DNA from: Chloroflexota bacterium
GTDB taxonomy: Bacteria; Chloroflexota; Ktedonobacteria; Ktedonobacterales; JACDGC01
Direction: 5' to 3'
DNA length: 6,248 bases
Assembly: GCA_021812265.1 (NCBI GenBank)
Contig: JAKAOI010000150.1
Span: 1 to 6,248, forward strand
The stretch's first letter is position 1. Each line of letters starts with the position of its first letter. A program made the position numbers and the translations under genes. Below, one piece after another: positions 1-6,248 of this stretch. A model generated the notes under the pieces. That model was not told the origin of the DNA, did not search any database, and was given only the letters and a program-made list of their open reading frames with translations.

Positions 1-2228
1 ATCTGTGGGCGATCTTCAAACAGCTGAAAAATATTTCCGCGTTCGCCGGGCGGGATAAGATCGCGACCTATGCCATTTCGCCATTGTTTATCGAACAGCC
101 GGGTTATCTGGCCATGCACATTCAGTTCAATTTTATAATAGCTATTTTCCAGCGAGGTTGCAGTTATGTGCATAGCATTTTCCGGCAGTGGAGCAACTTC
201 CCTTGAAGTTATTCCGCTATACCCAAATGATGGGATATCCGCGCAATATACCAACGCGCATTGATCCGCCGTTTCCTGATACGGCAGCTGAAGCAACTGT
301 GCAGTATCCCTATCAATACACAATACATCATCCCGCGCAAAATCCAATGGATTAAACACCAAAAGCGCCGCAGTTTCGCTGTGAATTTTTGCGGAAATCT
401 CACCGACAGCCATTTGAATAATTTGCTGCAAATCAGCAAAAAGCGCAGTAAACTGTTTCCGCGCATCATCATATACCGGCGCAATGGAAGATCCGGGCAA
501 AATATCATGAAATTGATTTAAAAGCAATGTTTTCCAAAGTGCATCAAATTGCATGTACGGATACTCTGCTCCGGTATAAATATGGCTCATTAGCGCCAGC
601 CACTCTGCATTATGCATATCTCTTTCCGCTGTACGCATCGCTTTTTTAATATACGCTTGGCTGGTATATGTGCCGCGATGATATTCAAGGTACAGCTCAC
701 CAACCCACTTGGGAGTATCTGCCCGCAGCAAAACACGGCTGCGGATGCGGTCTAGCGCTTCGATAACACCGCCGGATTTGACGCGCGGCATTTCGGGTGA
801 AACAGAGTCTTGAAATAGCTCCATCATTGTAACTTGGTCTTCAGTTGGGCCGCCGCCGCCGTCTCCCCAGCCAAAAGCGAGCAGCAATTCATGATTCAGT
901 GATTTTTGCTGATACATTTTCCATGTTCCCGAAACAACATCCGCAGTCATTTCGCCGTTATAGGTATACATCCACGGGGTAAGAAAATGCGCCGGAGCAG
1001 TAATAAATTGCGCCAAAACACGCGAACCATCAAGGCTTTCCCACCAGAATGTATCATAAGGAAAACGATTGGTTTCATTCCAGCTTAACTTTGTTGTTAC
1101 AAAATATTCTACACCCGATTTTTTCATCAGTTGCGGTAACGTCGCGCTGTAACCAAAAACATCGGGCAGCCAGAGAACTCTGCTGGCGTGGCCAAATTCC
1201 TCACGGAAAAAACGCTGCCCAATCATAAACTGCCGCACGAGGCTTTCGGCTCCGGTAATATTAGTATCCATTTCCAGCCACGTTGCGCCTTCGGCTTCCC
1301 ACTGGCCCGCAGCAATTTTTTCTTTTATTTTGGCGTATACATCCGGATGATCTTCTTTTATAAACTGATATAACTGCGGTGTGCTGGCAAAAAAATGATA
1401 ATCGGGATGGCTTTCCATCAGCGTCAGCGCCGTTGTAAATGTATGCAGCGTTTTCAGGCGTGTGTGTTTCAGGCGCCACAGCCACGCAACATCAATATGC
1501 GCGTGTCCCACTGCGGTAAGCGCAGGCAGCGGCGTTCCGGCGGCAGCAGAATTTTGTATCAGCATATTTTGCCGGGCGGCGCAAAGATGTTCATACGCTT
1601 TTGCGCATGAGATATAAAAATCCTCTGGTGATTGTTTTCGGAAGTCCAGCGCATTGCAAGCGCTGTTTAGCGCATTAGTCAGCGCGCTGTATATCGAAAG
1701 CTGCGGATCAGCGCACTCCGCCGTTTCATACATGGCGCGCATCAGATAATATAACGAATCTGCCGCTTCGTCATACAGTCGTAACTCTAAAGTATGAACC
1801 GTTCTCTCAGCGTTTTGCTGCAACCCAGACCATACCTGAAGCGCAATATCTATCGATGCGGAAGCGGCAAGAGTTGGCGGAAGCACAGCTTCGTGATGAT
1901 AATGGTCAATAGCCTGCAGCGCAACGCCATTGATTATTAAAAGACATTCGGGCAATAGATTCGGACACTGCGGATCAGACAGCGCAATGCGCACTGCAAT
2001 TTTTCCGCCCCGCCACGGCTCAGGAATTTCGCAAACGGCGCGCATCAGATATATTGCGTCGCTTTCACCCCATCTGCTGCCCGTTTGCAGTGTAAAGATG
2101 GAGGGAGCAGGATCATCACCAACGGTAATTCGTTCAGCGCGTACACTACGAATGGGAAGGGTTTCACGAACTCGCAAAGAGGCAAGTGTTTCAATACAGC
2201 GTTGTACACGATTGCGGGAAAGAGTCAT
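1..2228 (-). CDS. GH38 alpha-mannosidase, Ams1/MAN2C1-like, C-terminus beyond left edge
   Basis: The frame is open for 742 codons without a stop and leaves the window at its left edge. The family hydrolyses terminal alpha-mannosyl residues with retention, using a divalent metal. Residues 1-235 form an N-terminal extension like that of the cytosolic Ams1/MAN2C1 group. The catalytic domain follows: HAHIDVAWLW with metal ligands H244 and D246, the nucleophile D356 in LWLPDVFGYSA, the GWGDGGGGPT loop (about 453-462), the LYLEYHRGTYTSQA mid-domain motif, and QFHDILPGSS with metal ligand H574. The C-terminal beta-sandwich begins near VFNPLDFARDD (624-634) and reaches NIFQLFEDRP at the edge. Relatives have about 1000-1050 residues, so roughly 270-300 are missing. 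No signal peptide is visible, so it probably acts in the cytoplasm on imported manno-oligosaccharides or glycans. The ATG at 2228 has AAAGGA 11 bases upstream. Family assignment is firm; the exact linkage specificity is unknown. Confidence 0.95.
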   Translation of the reverse strand, partial: MTLSRNRVQRCIETLASLRVRETLPIRSVRAERITVGDDPAPSIFTLQTGSRWGESDAIYLMRAVCEIPEPWRGGKIAVRIALSDPQCPNLLPECLLIINGVALQAIDHYHHEAVLPPTLAASASIDIALQVWSGLQQNAERTVHTLELRLYDEAADSLYYLMRAMYETAECADPQLSIYSALTNALNSACNALDFRKQSPEDFYISCAKAYEHLCAARQNMLIQNSAAAGTPLPALTAVGHAHIDVAWLWRLKHTRLKTLHTFTTALTLMESHPDYHFFASTPQLYQFIKEDHPDVYAKIKEKIAAGQWEAEGATWLEMDTNITGAESLVRQFMIGQRFFREEFGHASRVLWLPDVFGYSATLPQLMKKSGVEYFVTTKLSWNETNRFPYDTFWWESLDGSRVLAQFITAPAHFLTPWMYTYNGEMTADVVSGTWKMYQQKSLNHELLLAFGWGDGGGGPTEDQVTMMELFQDSVSPEMPRVKSGGVIEALDRIRSRVLLRADTPKWVGELYLEYHRGTYTSQAYIKKAMRTAERDMHNAEWLALMSHIYTGAEYPYMQFDALWKTLLLNQFHDILPGSSIAPVYDDARKQFTALFADLQQIIQMAVGEISAKIHSETAALLVFNPLDFARDDVLCIDRDTAQLLQLPYQETADQCALVYCADIPSFGYSGITSREVAPLPENAMHITATSLENSYYKIELNVHGQITRLFDKQWRNGIGRDLIPPGERGNIFQLFEDRPQ

Positions 2229-2300
2229 AATCTGAAAAATCCTTTACGATGACGATACATCAGCAAACAAAATACATCGACCGGAACCGCCGCGATACTT

Positions 2301-2329
2301 AGTATATCAAAAGAACGGCGCAACCGCAA
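2301..2329 (-). promoter_or_regulatory. Candidate sigma70-type promoter of the alpha-mannosidase gene
   Basis: On the minus strand, TTGCGG (2324-2329) and TATACT (2301-2306) are separated by 17 bases, about 70 bases before the mannosidase start codon. The -10 matches the consensus at 5 of 6 positions and the -35 at 3 of 6. An 11-bp palindrome, ATACTTAGTAT (2295-2305), overlaps the downstream side of the -10 and could be an operator. This promoter lies downstream of the peptidase terminator, which suggests the mannosidase is transcribed on its own. Confidence 0.5.
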
Positions 2330-2343
2330 ATAAAGCGCCATAA

Positions 2344-2380
2344 GAAAACACCGGAACGCATCTTACGAACCGGTGTTTTC
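2344..2380 (-). terminator. Intrinsic terminator of the S53 peptidase gene
   Basis: A perfect 11-bp inverted repeat (2344-2354 with 2370-2380, arms GAAAACACCGG and CCGGTGTTTTC) encloses a 15-base loop. It begins 33 bases after the peptidase stop codon. Read on the minus strand, the second arm ends in TTTTC and is followed by TT, giving a short U-rich tail. Position and structure fit Rho-independent termination of the peptidase transcript. The T-tract is not long, so termination may be incomplete. Confidence 0.7.
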
Positions 2381-2412
2381 AAAAAGGAAGTAAAGGTGTA
2401 TGCTATGGCAAA

Positions 2413-3636
2413 CTAAACATTGCCTATCCAGTTTGCGGCGTTAAACGACCCCAAACCAGTTGTAAAGTCATAGCCGGTTCCGGCTGAGCAGCACGGAGAA
2501 CCGTTAGATCCGCTTAAAATATCATGGTAATCTGAACTGTAGTTAGAAGACGTTGCCGCCGACTGATACGCAAAACGTGATGTAAGATTATTCGTGGTAA
2601 GTGTTGTGTTGTGATAGGCGTCTGCGTCAGCAATAACACCGGCAACACTGGGAGCGCCTACGCTGGTGCCACCAACAACAAACCAGTCAACATAACCTTG
2701 ATACGAAGTGCTGTCATAAACTGCAACACCGGTACTCGGATCGCCAACCCACGCAACATCAGGTGTGCCGCGTTTTCCGTTGCAGTTATTCACATTAGCA
2801 ACAGAGCCGCAGTAACCGTTCTGGTAAGCCGGTTCACTTTCATATGAGCTGGGACCGCCGCCGCCGCTGGACCATGCGGTTTCTCCACCATATGAACAGC
2901 CGGTGGCTGCCCAATTCGTTGTTCCGCACGTGCCCGAAACAGTCAGCGATGTGCCGCCGATAGAAAGCACATATGGCGAAGCCGAAGGATATTCCGCCGG
3001 GGAGCCACTGTCTCCAGCAGAAACCGTAATCGCTACAGCCTTGTTAAAATAAGAGTCAGTGGAAGTTTCGCTGGATGATTCACTGCCGCCCCAGCTGTTG
3101 GAAACAACCTGGGCGTGCGATGTAGCATAATTTTCTGCAGTATATAAATTCGTGTTAGAAGCTGAGCTGGCTTCTACCAGTAAAATTTTTGCCTGTGGCG
3201 CCATCGCGTGCGCCCATTCAATATCAAGGCTGATTTCAGTTGCCCAGCCACCGTTATTTTTTGGAAGTTTTGTGCCACCTGTTTGATTTACAATAGTTAA
3301 ACATGCGCAGCCGCCGGCCAAAGTTGGCAGACCAAACTGCGTGCTGAACACGTCAAAGTCATTTTTGGCGGTTGGGTCATTATATGCGTCTACAATCGCA
3401 ATTGTTTTACCCGCGCCGGTATATGTTGAAGAAAGATTATACGCCCCACGAATTTGTTCCGGTGTATACCCATTTGTATACGTTGTTGTTCCAGTTAATG
3501 GCTTGATGTGAAACTGAGTATGAGAAAATCCTGTTGGTGAAGCTGCCTGCGCTGTCGTTTTTCCGCCAAATACAAATACGGCGACCAGCGTTACAATGGC
3601 TAAGCTGGTCCCTAAAAGAGCCAGTATTCTGCGCAT
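2413..3636 (-). CDS. Secreted S53 (sedolisin-family) serine-carboxyl peptidase
   Basis: The 407-residue protein is predicted to be an exported endopeptidase of the sedolisin/kumamolisin type, a family usually active at acid pH. A signal peptide spans about residues 1-31 (MRR, a hydrophobic core at 5-24, then TTAQA-A). The catalytic domain starts near GYTPEQIRGAYNL (56-68). Triad residues E134 and D138 lie in WATEISLDIEW, S325 in GGTSVGAPS, and the oxyanion aspartate D209 in SAGDSG. The calcium site at the C-terminus is D372-I373 with GYD (388-390) and TGLGS. Eight cysteines remain after the signal peptide and could form disulphides. The usual propeptide of about 140 or more residues is absent; only about 25 residues separate the signal peptide from the catalytic domain. 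The start at 3636 was preferred over an in-frame ATG at 3708 because GGAGG (3645-3649) lies 8 bases upstream and the signal peptide begins there. Substrate is unknown. Confidence 0.93.
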   Translation of the reverse strand: MRRILALLGTSLAIVTLVAVFVFGGKTTAQAASPTGFSHTQFHIKPLTGTTTYTNGYTPEQIRGAYNLSSTYTGAGKTIAIVDAYNDPTAKNDFDVFSTQFGLPTLAGGCACLTIVNQTGGTKLPKNNGGWATEISLDIEWAHAMAPQAKILLVEASSASNTNLYTAENYATSHAQVVSNSWGGSESSSETSTDSYFNKAVAITVSAGDSGSPAEYPSASPYVLSIGGTSLTVSGTCGTTNWAATGCSYGGETAWSSGGGGPSSYESEPAYQNGYCGSVANVNNCNGKRGTPDVAWVGDPSTGVAVYDSTSYQGYVDWFVVGGTSVGAPSVAGVIADADAYHNTTLTTNNLTSRFAYQSAATSSNYSSDYHDILSGSNGSPCCSAGTGYDFTTGLGSFNAANWIGNV

Positions 3637-3670
3637 TGCCAGAACCTCCAAATAAAAAAATAAATAAAAT

Positions 3671-3726
3671 GTAACACGACAGTTAGATTGGTTTCTTCCA
3701 CGCCACAAGTAAAAATATCGTGTTAC
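3671..3726 (-). repeat. Inverted repeat in the 5' leader of the peptidase gene
   Basis: GTAACACGA (3671-3679) and TCGTGTTAC (3718-3726) are perfect complements 38 bases apart. One G-U and one A-U pair extend the stem to 11 bp in RNA. On the minus strand the outer arm begins where transcription should start from the candidate promoter at 3733-3763, so the mRNA would open with this stem. It is followed by a T-rich stretch (ATTTTATTTATTTTTTTATTT) and then the GGAGG ribosome binding site. It could be an mRNA-stabilising stem, a weak attenuator, or a two-half-site operator. Confidence 0.6.
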
Positions 3727-3732
3727 TAATGT

Positions 3733-3763
3733 AGTATAAAAAAAAGTTCATTTGTTACGACAA
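3733..3763 (-). promoter_or_regulatory. Candidate promoter of the S53 peptidase gene
   Basis: On the minus strand, TTGTCG (3758-3763) and TATACT (3733-3738) are 19 bases apart, or 18 if TTATAC is taken as the -10. A run of T residues fills the end of the spacer. Transcription would begin near 3726, giving a leader of about 90 bases. A further TGTTAC copy (3753-3758), on the same strand as the one at 3721-3726, overlaps the -35 side. The spacing is longer than ideal, so this is moderate evidence. Confidence 0.45.
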
Positions 3764-4028
3764 AAAACATCAATTTTTAAAATTAGGTAAAACAACTATA
3801 TAATCTGACATTTCATACTATTGATCGGCTGATTCGCAAAATAGAAACGCCAACGGCTCAGCAGTGACACAAAAAGGTATACAGAAGGCAAGCGGCGATT
3901 TCGCGCACATATGCGTTAAGCCGGCGCAGGAAATATATGAGATACCAACTGGCGCTTATTTTATGGTATGATTGAAGATATACAAATATATACGGCTGGT
4001 TATGTATTTTATAGACTGAACCTTGAAA

Positions 4029-4068
4029 CGGATTAAAGGGAAATTTGGGGATGCCCAAACCCTATCCG
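4029..4068. repeat. Bulged 15-bp hairpin of unknown role
   Basis: Three helical segments stack: CGGAT with ATCCG, AGGG with CCCT, and TTTGGG with CCCAAA, closed by a GATG tetraloop. The 3' arm (4054-4068) is continuous, while the 5' arm carries two three-base bulges (TAA at 4034-4036 and AAA at 4041-4043). No T-tract follows on the plus strand, so it does not look like a rightward terminator. It lies about 185 bases before pdxS and before that gene's best promoter, so it is probably not part of the pdxS leader. It could be part of a small RNA, a repeat element or a protein-binding site. Confidence 0.5.
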
Positions 4069-4146
4069 GAAGCGCGCTGCCCATGAGCGACTTGCCTATG
4101 CTTTGCTTCCGATTTGGTCTATATAATGAGATATTTTCAATGTGTA

Positions 4147-4175
4147 TTGGTTCATTAACATAAGCCGGATATAGT
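4147..4175 (+). promoter_or_regulatory. Candidate promoter of the pdxST operon
   Basis: TTGGTT (4147-4152) and TATAGT (4170-4175) are separated by 17 bases, with the -10 at 5 of 6 and the -35 at 3 of 6 consensus positions. Transcription would start near 4182 and give a leader of about 70 bases. A perfect TATAAT at 4122-4127 lies upstream but has no good -35 at the right spacing. The leader contains a small hairpin, ATACT/AGTAT (4213-4217 and 4222-4226). No regulator gene of the PdxR/MocR type is in the window. Confidence 0.5.
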
Positions 4176-4252
4176 ATTTCAAATCAAGAAACGTTCGCAG
4201 TAATTCAATACAATACTAAAAAGTATCGCTGCGCCGGAGGGTTACATAGATC

Positions 4253-5140
4253 ATGGATAAACAGGTTGGTTCAGAAGCAATTAAACGCGCATTTCCGGAA
4301 ATGTTAAAGGGCGGTGTCATTATGGACGTTGTAACGCCGGAGCAGGCGAAAATTGCCGAAGAAGCCGGCGCGTGCGCCGTTATGGCGCTGGAGCGTGTGC
4401 CGGCAGATATCCGCCGTGAGGGCGGTGTTTCGCGCATGAGCGATCCCGAACTCATTATGCAAATTAAAAGCGCGGTAACCATTCCGGTTATGGCAAAATG
4501 CCGCATCGGCCATTTTGTGGAAGCAGAAGTGCTGCAATCATTGGGAATAGACTGCATCGATGAATCGGAAGTGCTGACACCGGCCGATGAAAGCTTCCAT
4601 GTCAACAAGCGCGATTTTACCATTCCCTTTGTGTGCGGCGCTCGCGATTTAGGAGAGGCGCTGCGCCGTATTGGTGAAGGCGCCGCCATGATTCGCAGCA
4701 AAGGCGAAGCCGGCACCGGCAATATTGTTGAAGCAGTGCGGCATTTGCGCACCATTCAAGATGGCATGCGCAAAGTAATTGCCTTGCCCGAAGAAGAGTT
4801 GATGACAGAAGCCAAAAATCTTGGCGCGCCATATGACCTTTTACTTGAAATTCGTAAACAGAAACGTCTCCCTGTCGTTATGTTCTGCGCAGGCGGTATT
4901 GCAACCCCGGCAGACGCCGCCTTGGTTATGCGGCTGGGCAGCGATGGTGTGTTCGTCGGATCCGGCATTTTCAAATCTTCAGATCCGATTCGCGTCGGCA
5001 AAGCCGTGGTCCGCGCAACCACTCATTTTCAAGACCCGGGTATTATTGCGGAAGTATCGCGAGGTTTGGGCAAAGCAATGGCCGGAATCGACCTGCGGAC
5101 ACTGCGTCCGGAAGAAATGATGGCCTCGCGCGGCTGGTAG
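4253..5140 (+). CDS. pdxS: Pyridoxal 5'-phosphate synthase, synthase subunit PdxS (Pdx1)
   Basis: This 295-residue protein is full length for the family. It is the (beta/alpha)8-barrel subunit that condenses ribose 5-phosphate, glyceraldehyde 3-phosphate and ammonia to PLP in the DXP-independent B6 pathway; the family forms dodecamers in the cytoplasm. The active-site residues are present: D25 in GGVIMDVV, K82 in VMAKCRIGH (the lysine that binds the pentose phosphate, K81 in Bacillus subtilis), and K150 in [10 protein letters not shown] (K149 there). Other signatures are [15 protein letters not shown] (45-59), [11 protein letters not shown] (103-113) and the phosphate-binding [10 protein letters not shown] and FVGSGIFKS segments. 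The ATG at 4253 follows GGAGG (4236-4240) by 12 bases, and an in-frame stop at 4247 excludes an earlier start. pdxT follows after 15 bases. Nothing suggests loss of function. Confidence 0.98.
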   Translation: MDKQVGSEAIKRAFPEMLKGGVIMDVVTPEQAKIAEEAGACAVMALERVPADIRREGGVSRMSDPELIMQIKSAVTIPVMAKCRIGHFVEAEVLQSLGIDCIDESEVLTPADESFHVNKRDFTIPFVCGARDLGEALRRIGEGAAMIRSKGEAGTGNIVEAVRHLRTIQDGMRKVIALPEEELMTEAKNLGAPYDLLLEIRKQKRLPVVMFCAGGIATPADAALVMRLGSDGVFVGSGIFKSSDPIRVGKAVVRATTHFQDPGIIAEVSRGLGKAMAGIDLRTLRPEEMMASRGW

Positions 5141-5155
5141 GAAGGCGGGTTTTCA

Positions 5156-5752
5156 ATGAAAGTTGGTGTATTGGCGCTGCAAGGCGATTTTCGTGAACAT
5201 TGCGCGATGATAACACATTTGGGAGCCGAAGCAGTGGAAGTGCGTTTACCGAAGCATTTAGACGGTGTAGACGCGCTGATATTGCCGGGTGGCGAAAGCA
5301 CAACCATTGGAAAACTAATGGTAGAATATCAGTTGGTAGAGCCGCTGCGCGCGCTGATTGCTTCAGGATCGCCGGTATGGGGCACGTGCGCAGGGTTGAT
5401 TTTGCTTTCGCAGAGAACAGATAACGCGATGGCAGGTCAACCACTGCTGGCAACCATGGATATTACAACGTTGCGAAATGCTTTCGGCTCTCAGCGGGAA
5501 AGTTTTGGCGCTGATATCACCATTCCAATTTTGGGAGAAGAAGCATACCACGCAGTATTTATTCGCGCGCCGCTCGTTTCTCAAGTCGGTCCCAATGTTA
5601 CTGTTTTAGCAAGGCTGAATGGATCCGAATCAGAAATTATCGCGGTGCAAGAAAATAATATTATCGGCACTGTCTTTCATCCTGAAGTAACGTATGACAC
5701 GCGATTTCATCGCTACTTCCTGCAAATGGCAGAAAAGCGTGTGAATATATAG
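5156..5752 (+). CDS. pdxT: Pyridoxal 5'-phosphate synthase, glutaminase subunit PdxT (Pdx2)
   Basis: This 198-residue class I glutamine amidotransferase hydrolyses glutamine and channels the ammonia into the PdxS barrel. The length is normal for the family. The triad is intact: nucleophile C78 in WGTCAGL, with H175 and E177 in VFHPEV. Other PdxT signatures are GVLALQGDFREH (4-15), LPGGEST (43-49) and RNAFGSQRESF (107-117). The segment after the triad reads HPEVTYDTRFH, where HPELT is common, which is a mild change. The ATG at 5156 lies 15 bases after the pdxS stop. A purine-rich ribosome binding site, AGGAAGG (5139-5145), overlaps that stop, so translation of the two subunits is likely coupled. 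This is the standard pdxS-pdxT operon order. Confidence 0.98.
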   Translation: MKVGVLALQGDFREHCAMITHLGAEAVEVRLPKHLDGVDALILPGGESTTIGKLMVEYQLVEPLRALIASGSPVWGTCAGLILLSQRTDNAMAGQPLLATMDITTLRNAFGSQRESFGADITIPILGEEAYHAVFIRAPLVSQVGPNVTVLARLNGSESEIIAVQENNIIGTVFHPEVTYDTRFHRYFLQMAEKRVNI

Positions 5753-5884
5753 TCTGTTTAAAGTGAGCGCTGGCGGAAGCCGGAACCACCAAAAATTGAA
5801 CCGGAACAATGGCCAATTTCTATCAGAAAGGAGCTGCGCTGCCTTCGTCTTTTAGATAAGTATGAGAAGCGGCGTTGCATTGTG
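5753..5884 (+). other. Gap between pdxT and the next gene, no terminator seen
   Basis: No hairpin with a T-tract follows pdxT, so the downstream gene may be read from the pdxST promoter. A short stem, CTGGC/GCCGG (5770-5774 and 5779-5783) with a GGAA loop, is present but has no T-run. A strong Shine-Dalgarno-like AAAGGAG (5827-5833) has no ATG, GTG or TTG at a suitable distance. Two CCGGAAC copies (5780-5786 and 5801-5807) occur, as they do at 2281-2287 and 2351-2357; their meaning is unclear. Confidence 0.5.
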
Positions 5885-6248
5885 ATGATTCGCCCTGTAT
5901 TGTATGTCGATCTTCCCGGAATCTTTTTTGCGCTGGATCGCCGTGCGCGCGCCGGCGGACACTCCTTGGCAGATTTTGTAACATACCCGCAATTCCAGGA
6001 AAGCCACAGTGGGATTATGAACTTTCTGATAGATAAACTGCCGTTGCGGCCGGCGCTCAGAACATGGATAGCGGAAGATCACTGGCGGATTCAGGGAATT
6101 ATTCAAATTCAAGAGCATATACAGTCTTCTTCATGGGAAATTACCTATTTAGTTTCCCTGCGTCAACGCGAAGGAGACACCACCGGCAGTTTGCAAGAAC
6201 TGCTGGAACATGCCGTGAACGCAGCGATTTTTCATGGTATGAGATCGG
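5885..6248 (+). CDS. Unrecognised protein, N-terminal part; weakly GNAT-like
   Basis: The frame is open from the ATG at 5885 to the right edge (121 codons) and continues beyond it. I do not firmly recognise the product. It begins MIRPVLYVDLPGIFFALD, a pattern often seen at the start of GNAT N-acetyltransferases. A later WEITYLVSL strand (about residues 81-89) and a helix-like LQELLEHAVNAAIFHGMR (101-118) match the order of GNAT strand beta4 and the following helix. The usual acetyl-CoA loop (R/Q-x-x-G-x-G/A) is not clear: the segment reads RQREGDTTGS. There is no signal peptide or membrane segment in the visible part. A GTG directly before the ATG is an alternative start. The ribosome binding site is weak (GAGAAGCGG, about 5864-5872). 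It lies 132 bases after pdxT on the same strand and may be co-transcribed. Confidence 0.6.
   Translation, partial: MIRPVLYVDLPGIFFALDRRARAGGHSLADFVTYPQFQESHSGIMNFLIDKLPLRPALRTWIAEDHWRIQGIIQIQEHIQSSSWEITYLVSLRQREGDTTGSLQELLEHAVNAAIFHGMRS

Larger units (their letters stand above)
3637..4252. other. Divergent intergenic region without a convincing gene
   Basis: This 616-bp region separates the leftward peptidase gene from the rightward pdxST operon. The part nearest the peptidase (3650-3830) is strongly AT-rich and holds that gene's promoter and leader repeat. The part nearest pdxS holds its probable promoter. In between, about 3780-4100 has no start codon with a good ribosome binding site and no protein I recognise. 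Its one clear structure is the hairpin at 4029-4068. No tRNA or known riboswitch pattern was recognised. Confidence 0.7.

Noticed and set aside
261..521. Plus-strand frames within 1-2235 (for example 261-521, 906-1088, 1930-2235)
   Set aside because: All lie opposite the continuous alpha-mannosidase frame, which carries clear catalytic motifs.
3942..3969. ATACCA/TGGTAT inverted repeat in the spacer
   Set aside because: Six base pairs around a 16-base loop in AT-rich DNA is within chance expectation.
3858..4058. Minus-strand 66-codon frame in the intergenic region
   Set aside because: It has no convincing ribosome binding site, the protein resembles no family I know, and it overlaps the bulged hairpin. 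Chance frames of this length are common.
4122..4127. Perfect TATAAT as the pdxS promoter
   Set aside because: No good -35 lies 16-18 bases upstream; the pair at 4147-4175 has correct spacing and a better -35.
4216..4755. Minus-strand 179-codon frame opposite pdxS
   Set aside because: It is antisense to a strongly conserved gene. Its serine-, arginine- and proline-rich composition is typical of a shadow frame.
5043..5453. Minus-strand 136-codon frame across the pdxS-pdxT junction
   Set aside because: It is antisense to two intact genes and has no recognisable domain.
5770..5783. Stem CTGGC/GCCGG with GGAA loop as the pdxT terminator
   Set aside because: The stem is only 5 bp with one G-U pair, and no T-tract follows.
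5809..5859. 16-codon frame MANFYQKG... before the last gene, a possible leader peptide
   Set aside because: Too short to judge, with no run of regulatory codons and no terminator or antiterminator pair after it.

Overview
The window holds five protein-coding genes and no RNA gene, mobile element or CRISPR array that I can see. Two genes run off the ends. Taxonomy is only inferred. Strong GGAGG-type ribosome binding sites, the DXP-independent vitamin B6 synthase PdxS/PdxT, an Ams1/MAN2C1-like GH38 alpha-mannosidase and a secreted S53 peptidase without a propeptide fit a bacterium from Chloroflexota or a neighbouring Gram-positive-like phylum, at roughly 50% GC. Nothing here fixes the species.

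Layout. Positions 1-2228 (minus strand) carry the first 742 codons of a GH38 alpha-mannosidase whose C-terminus lies beyond the left edge. Its own promoter and an intrinsic terminator for the gene upstream sit in 2229-2412. Positions 2413-3636 (minus) encode a secreted sedolisin-family (S53) serine-carboxyl peptidase with an intact Glu-Asp-Ser triad. A 616-bp divergent intergenic region (3637-4252) follows. It contains a promoter and a structured 5' leader for the peptidase, an unexplained 15-bp hairpin near 4029-4068, and the probable promoter of pdxST. Positions 4253-5752 (plus) are the pdxS-pdxT operon for pyridoxal 5'-phosphate. From 5885 to the right edge (plus) runs the start of an unrecognised gene, with a weak resemblance to GNAT acetyltransferases.

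How the genes fit together. PdxS and PdxT form one enzyme: PdxT frees ammonia from glutamine and PdxS uses it with pentose and triose phosphates to make PLP. The peptidase and mannosidase are both degradative and lie on the same strand. They are separated by a terminator and a promoter, and one is exported while the other has no signal peptide, so a joint role in glycoprotein breakdown is only a guess. The coding content looks like ordinary metabolism. The items most worth a second look are non-coding: the inverted repeat at the 5' end of the peptidase transcript and the bulged hairpin upstream of pdxS. I found no convincing new multi-gene system.
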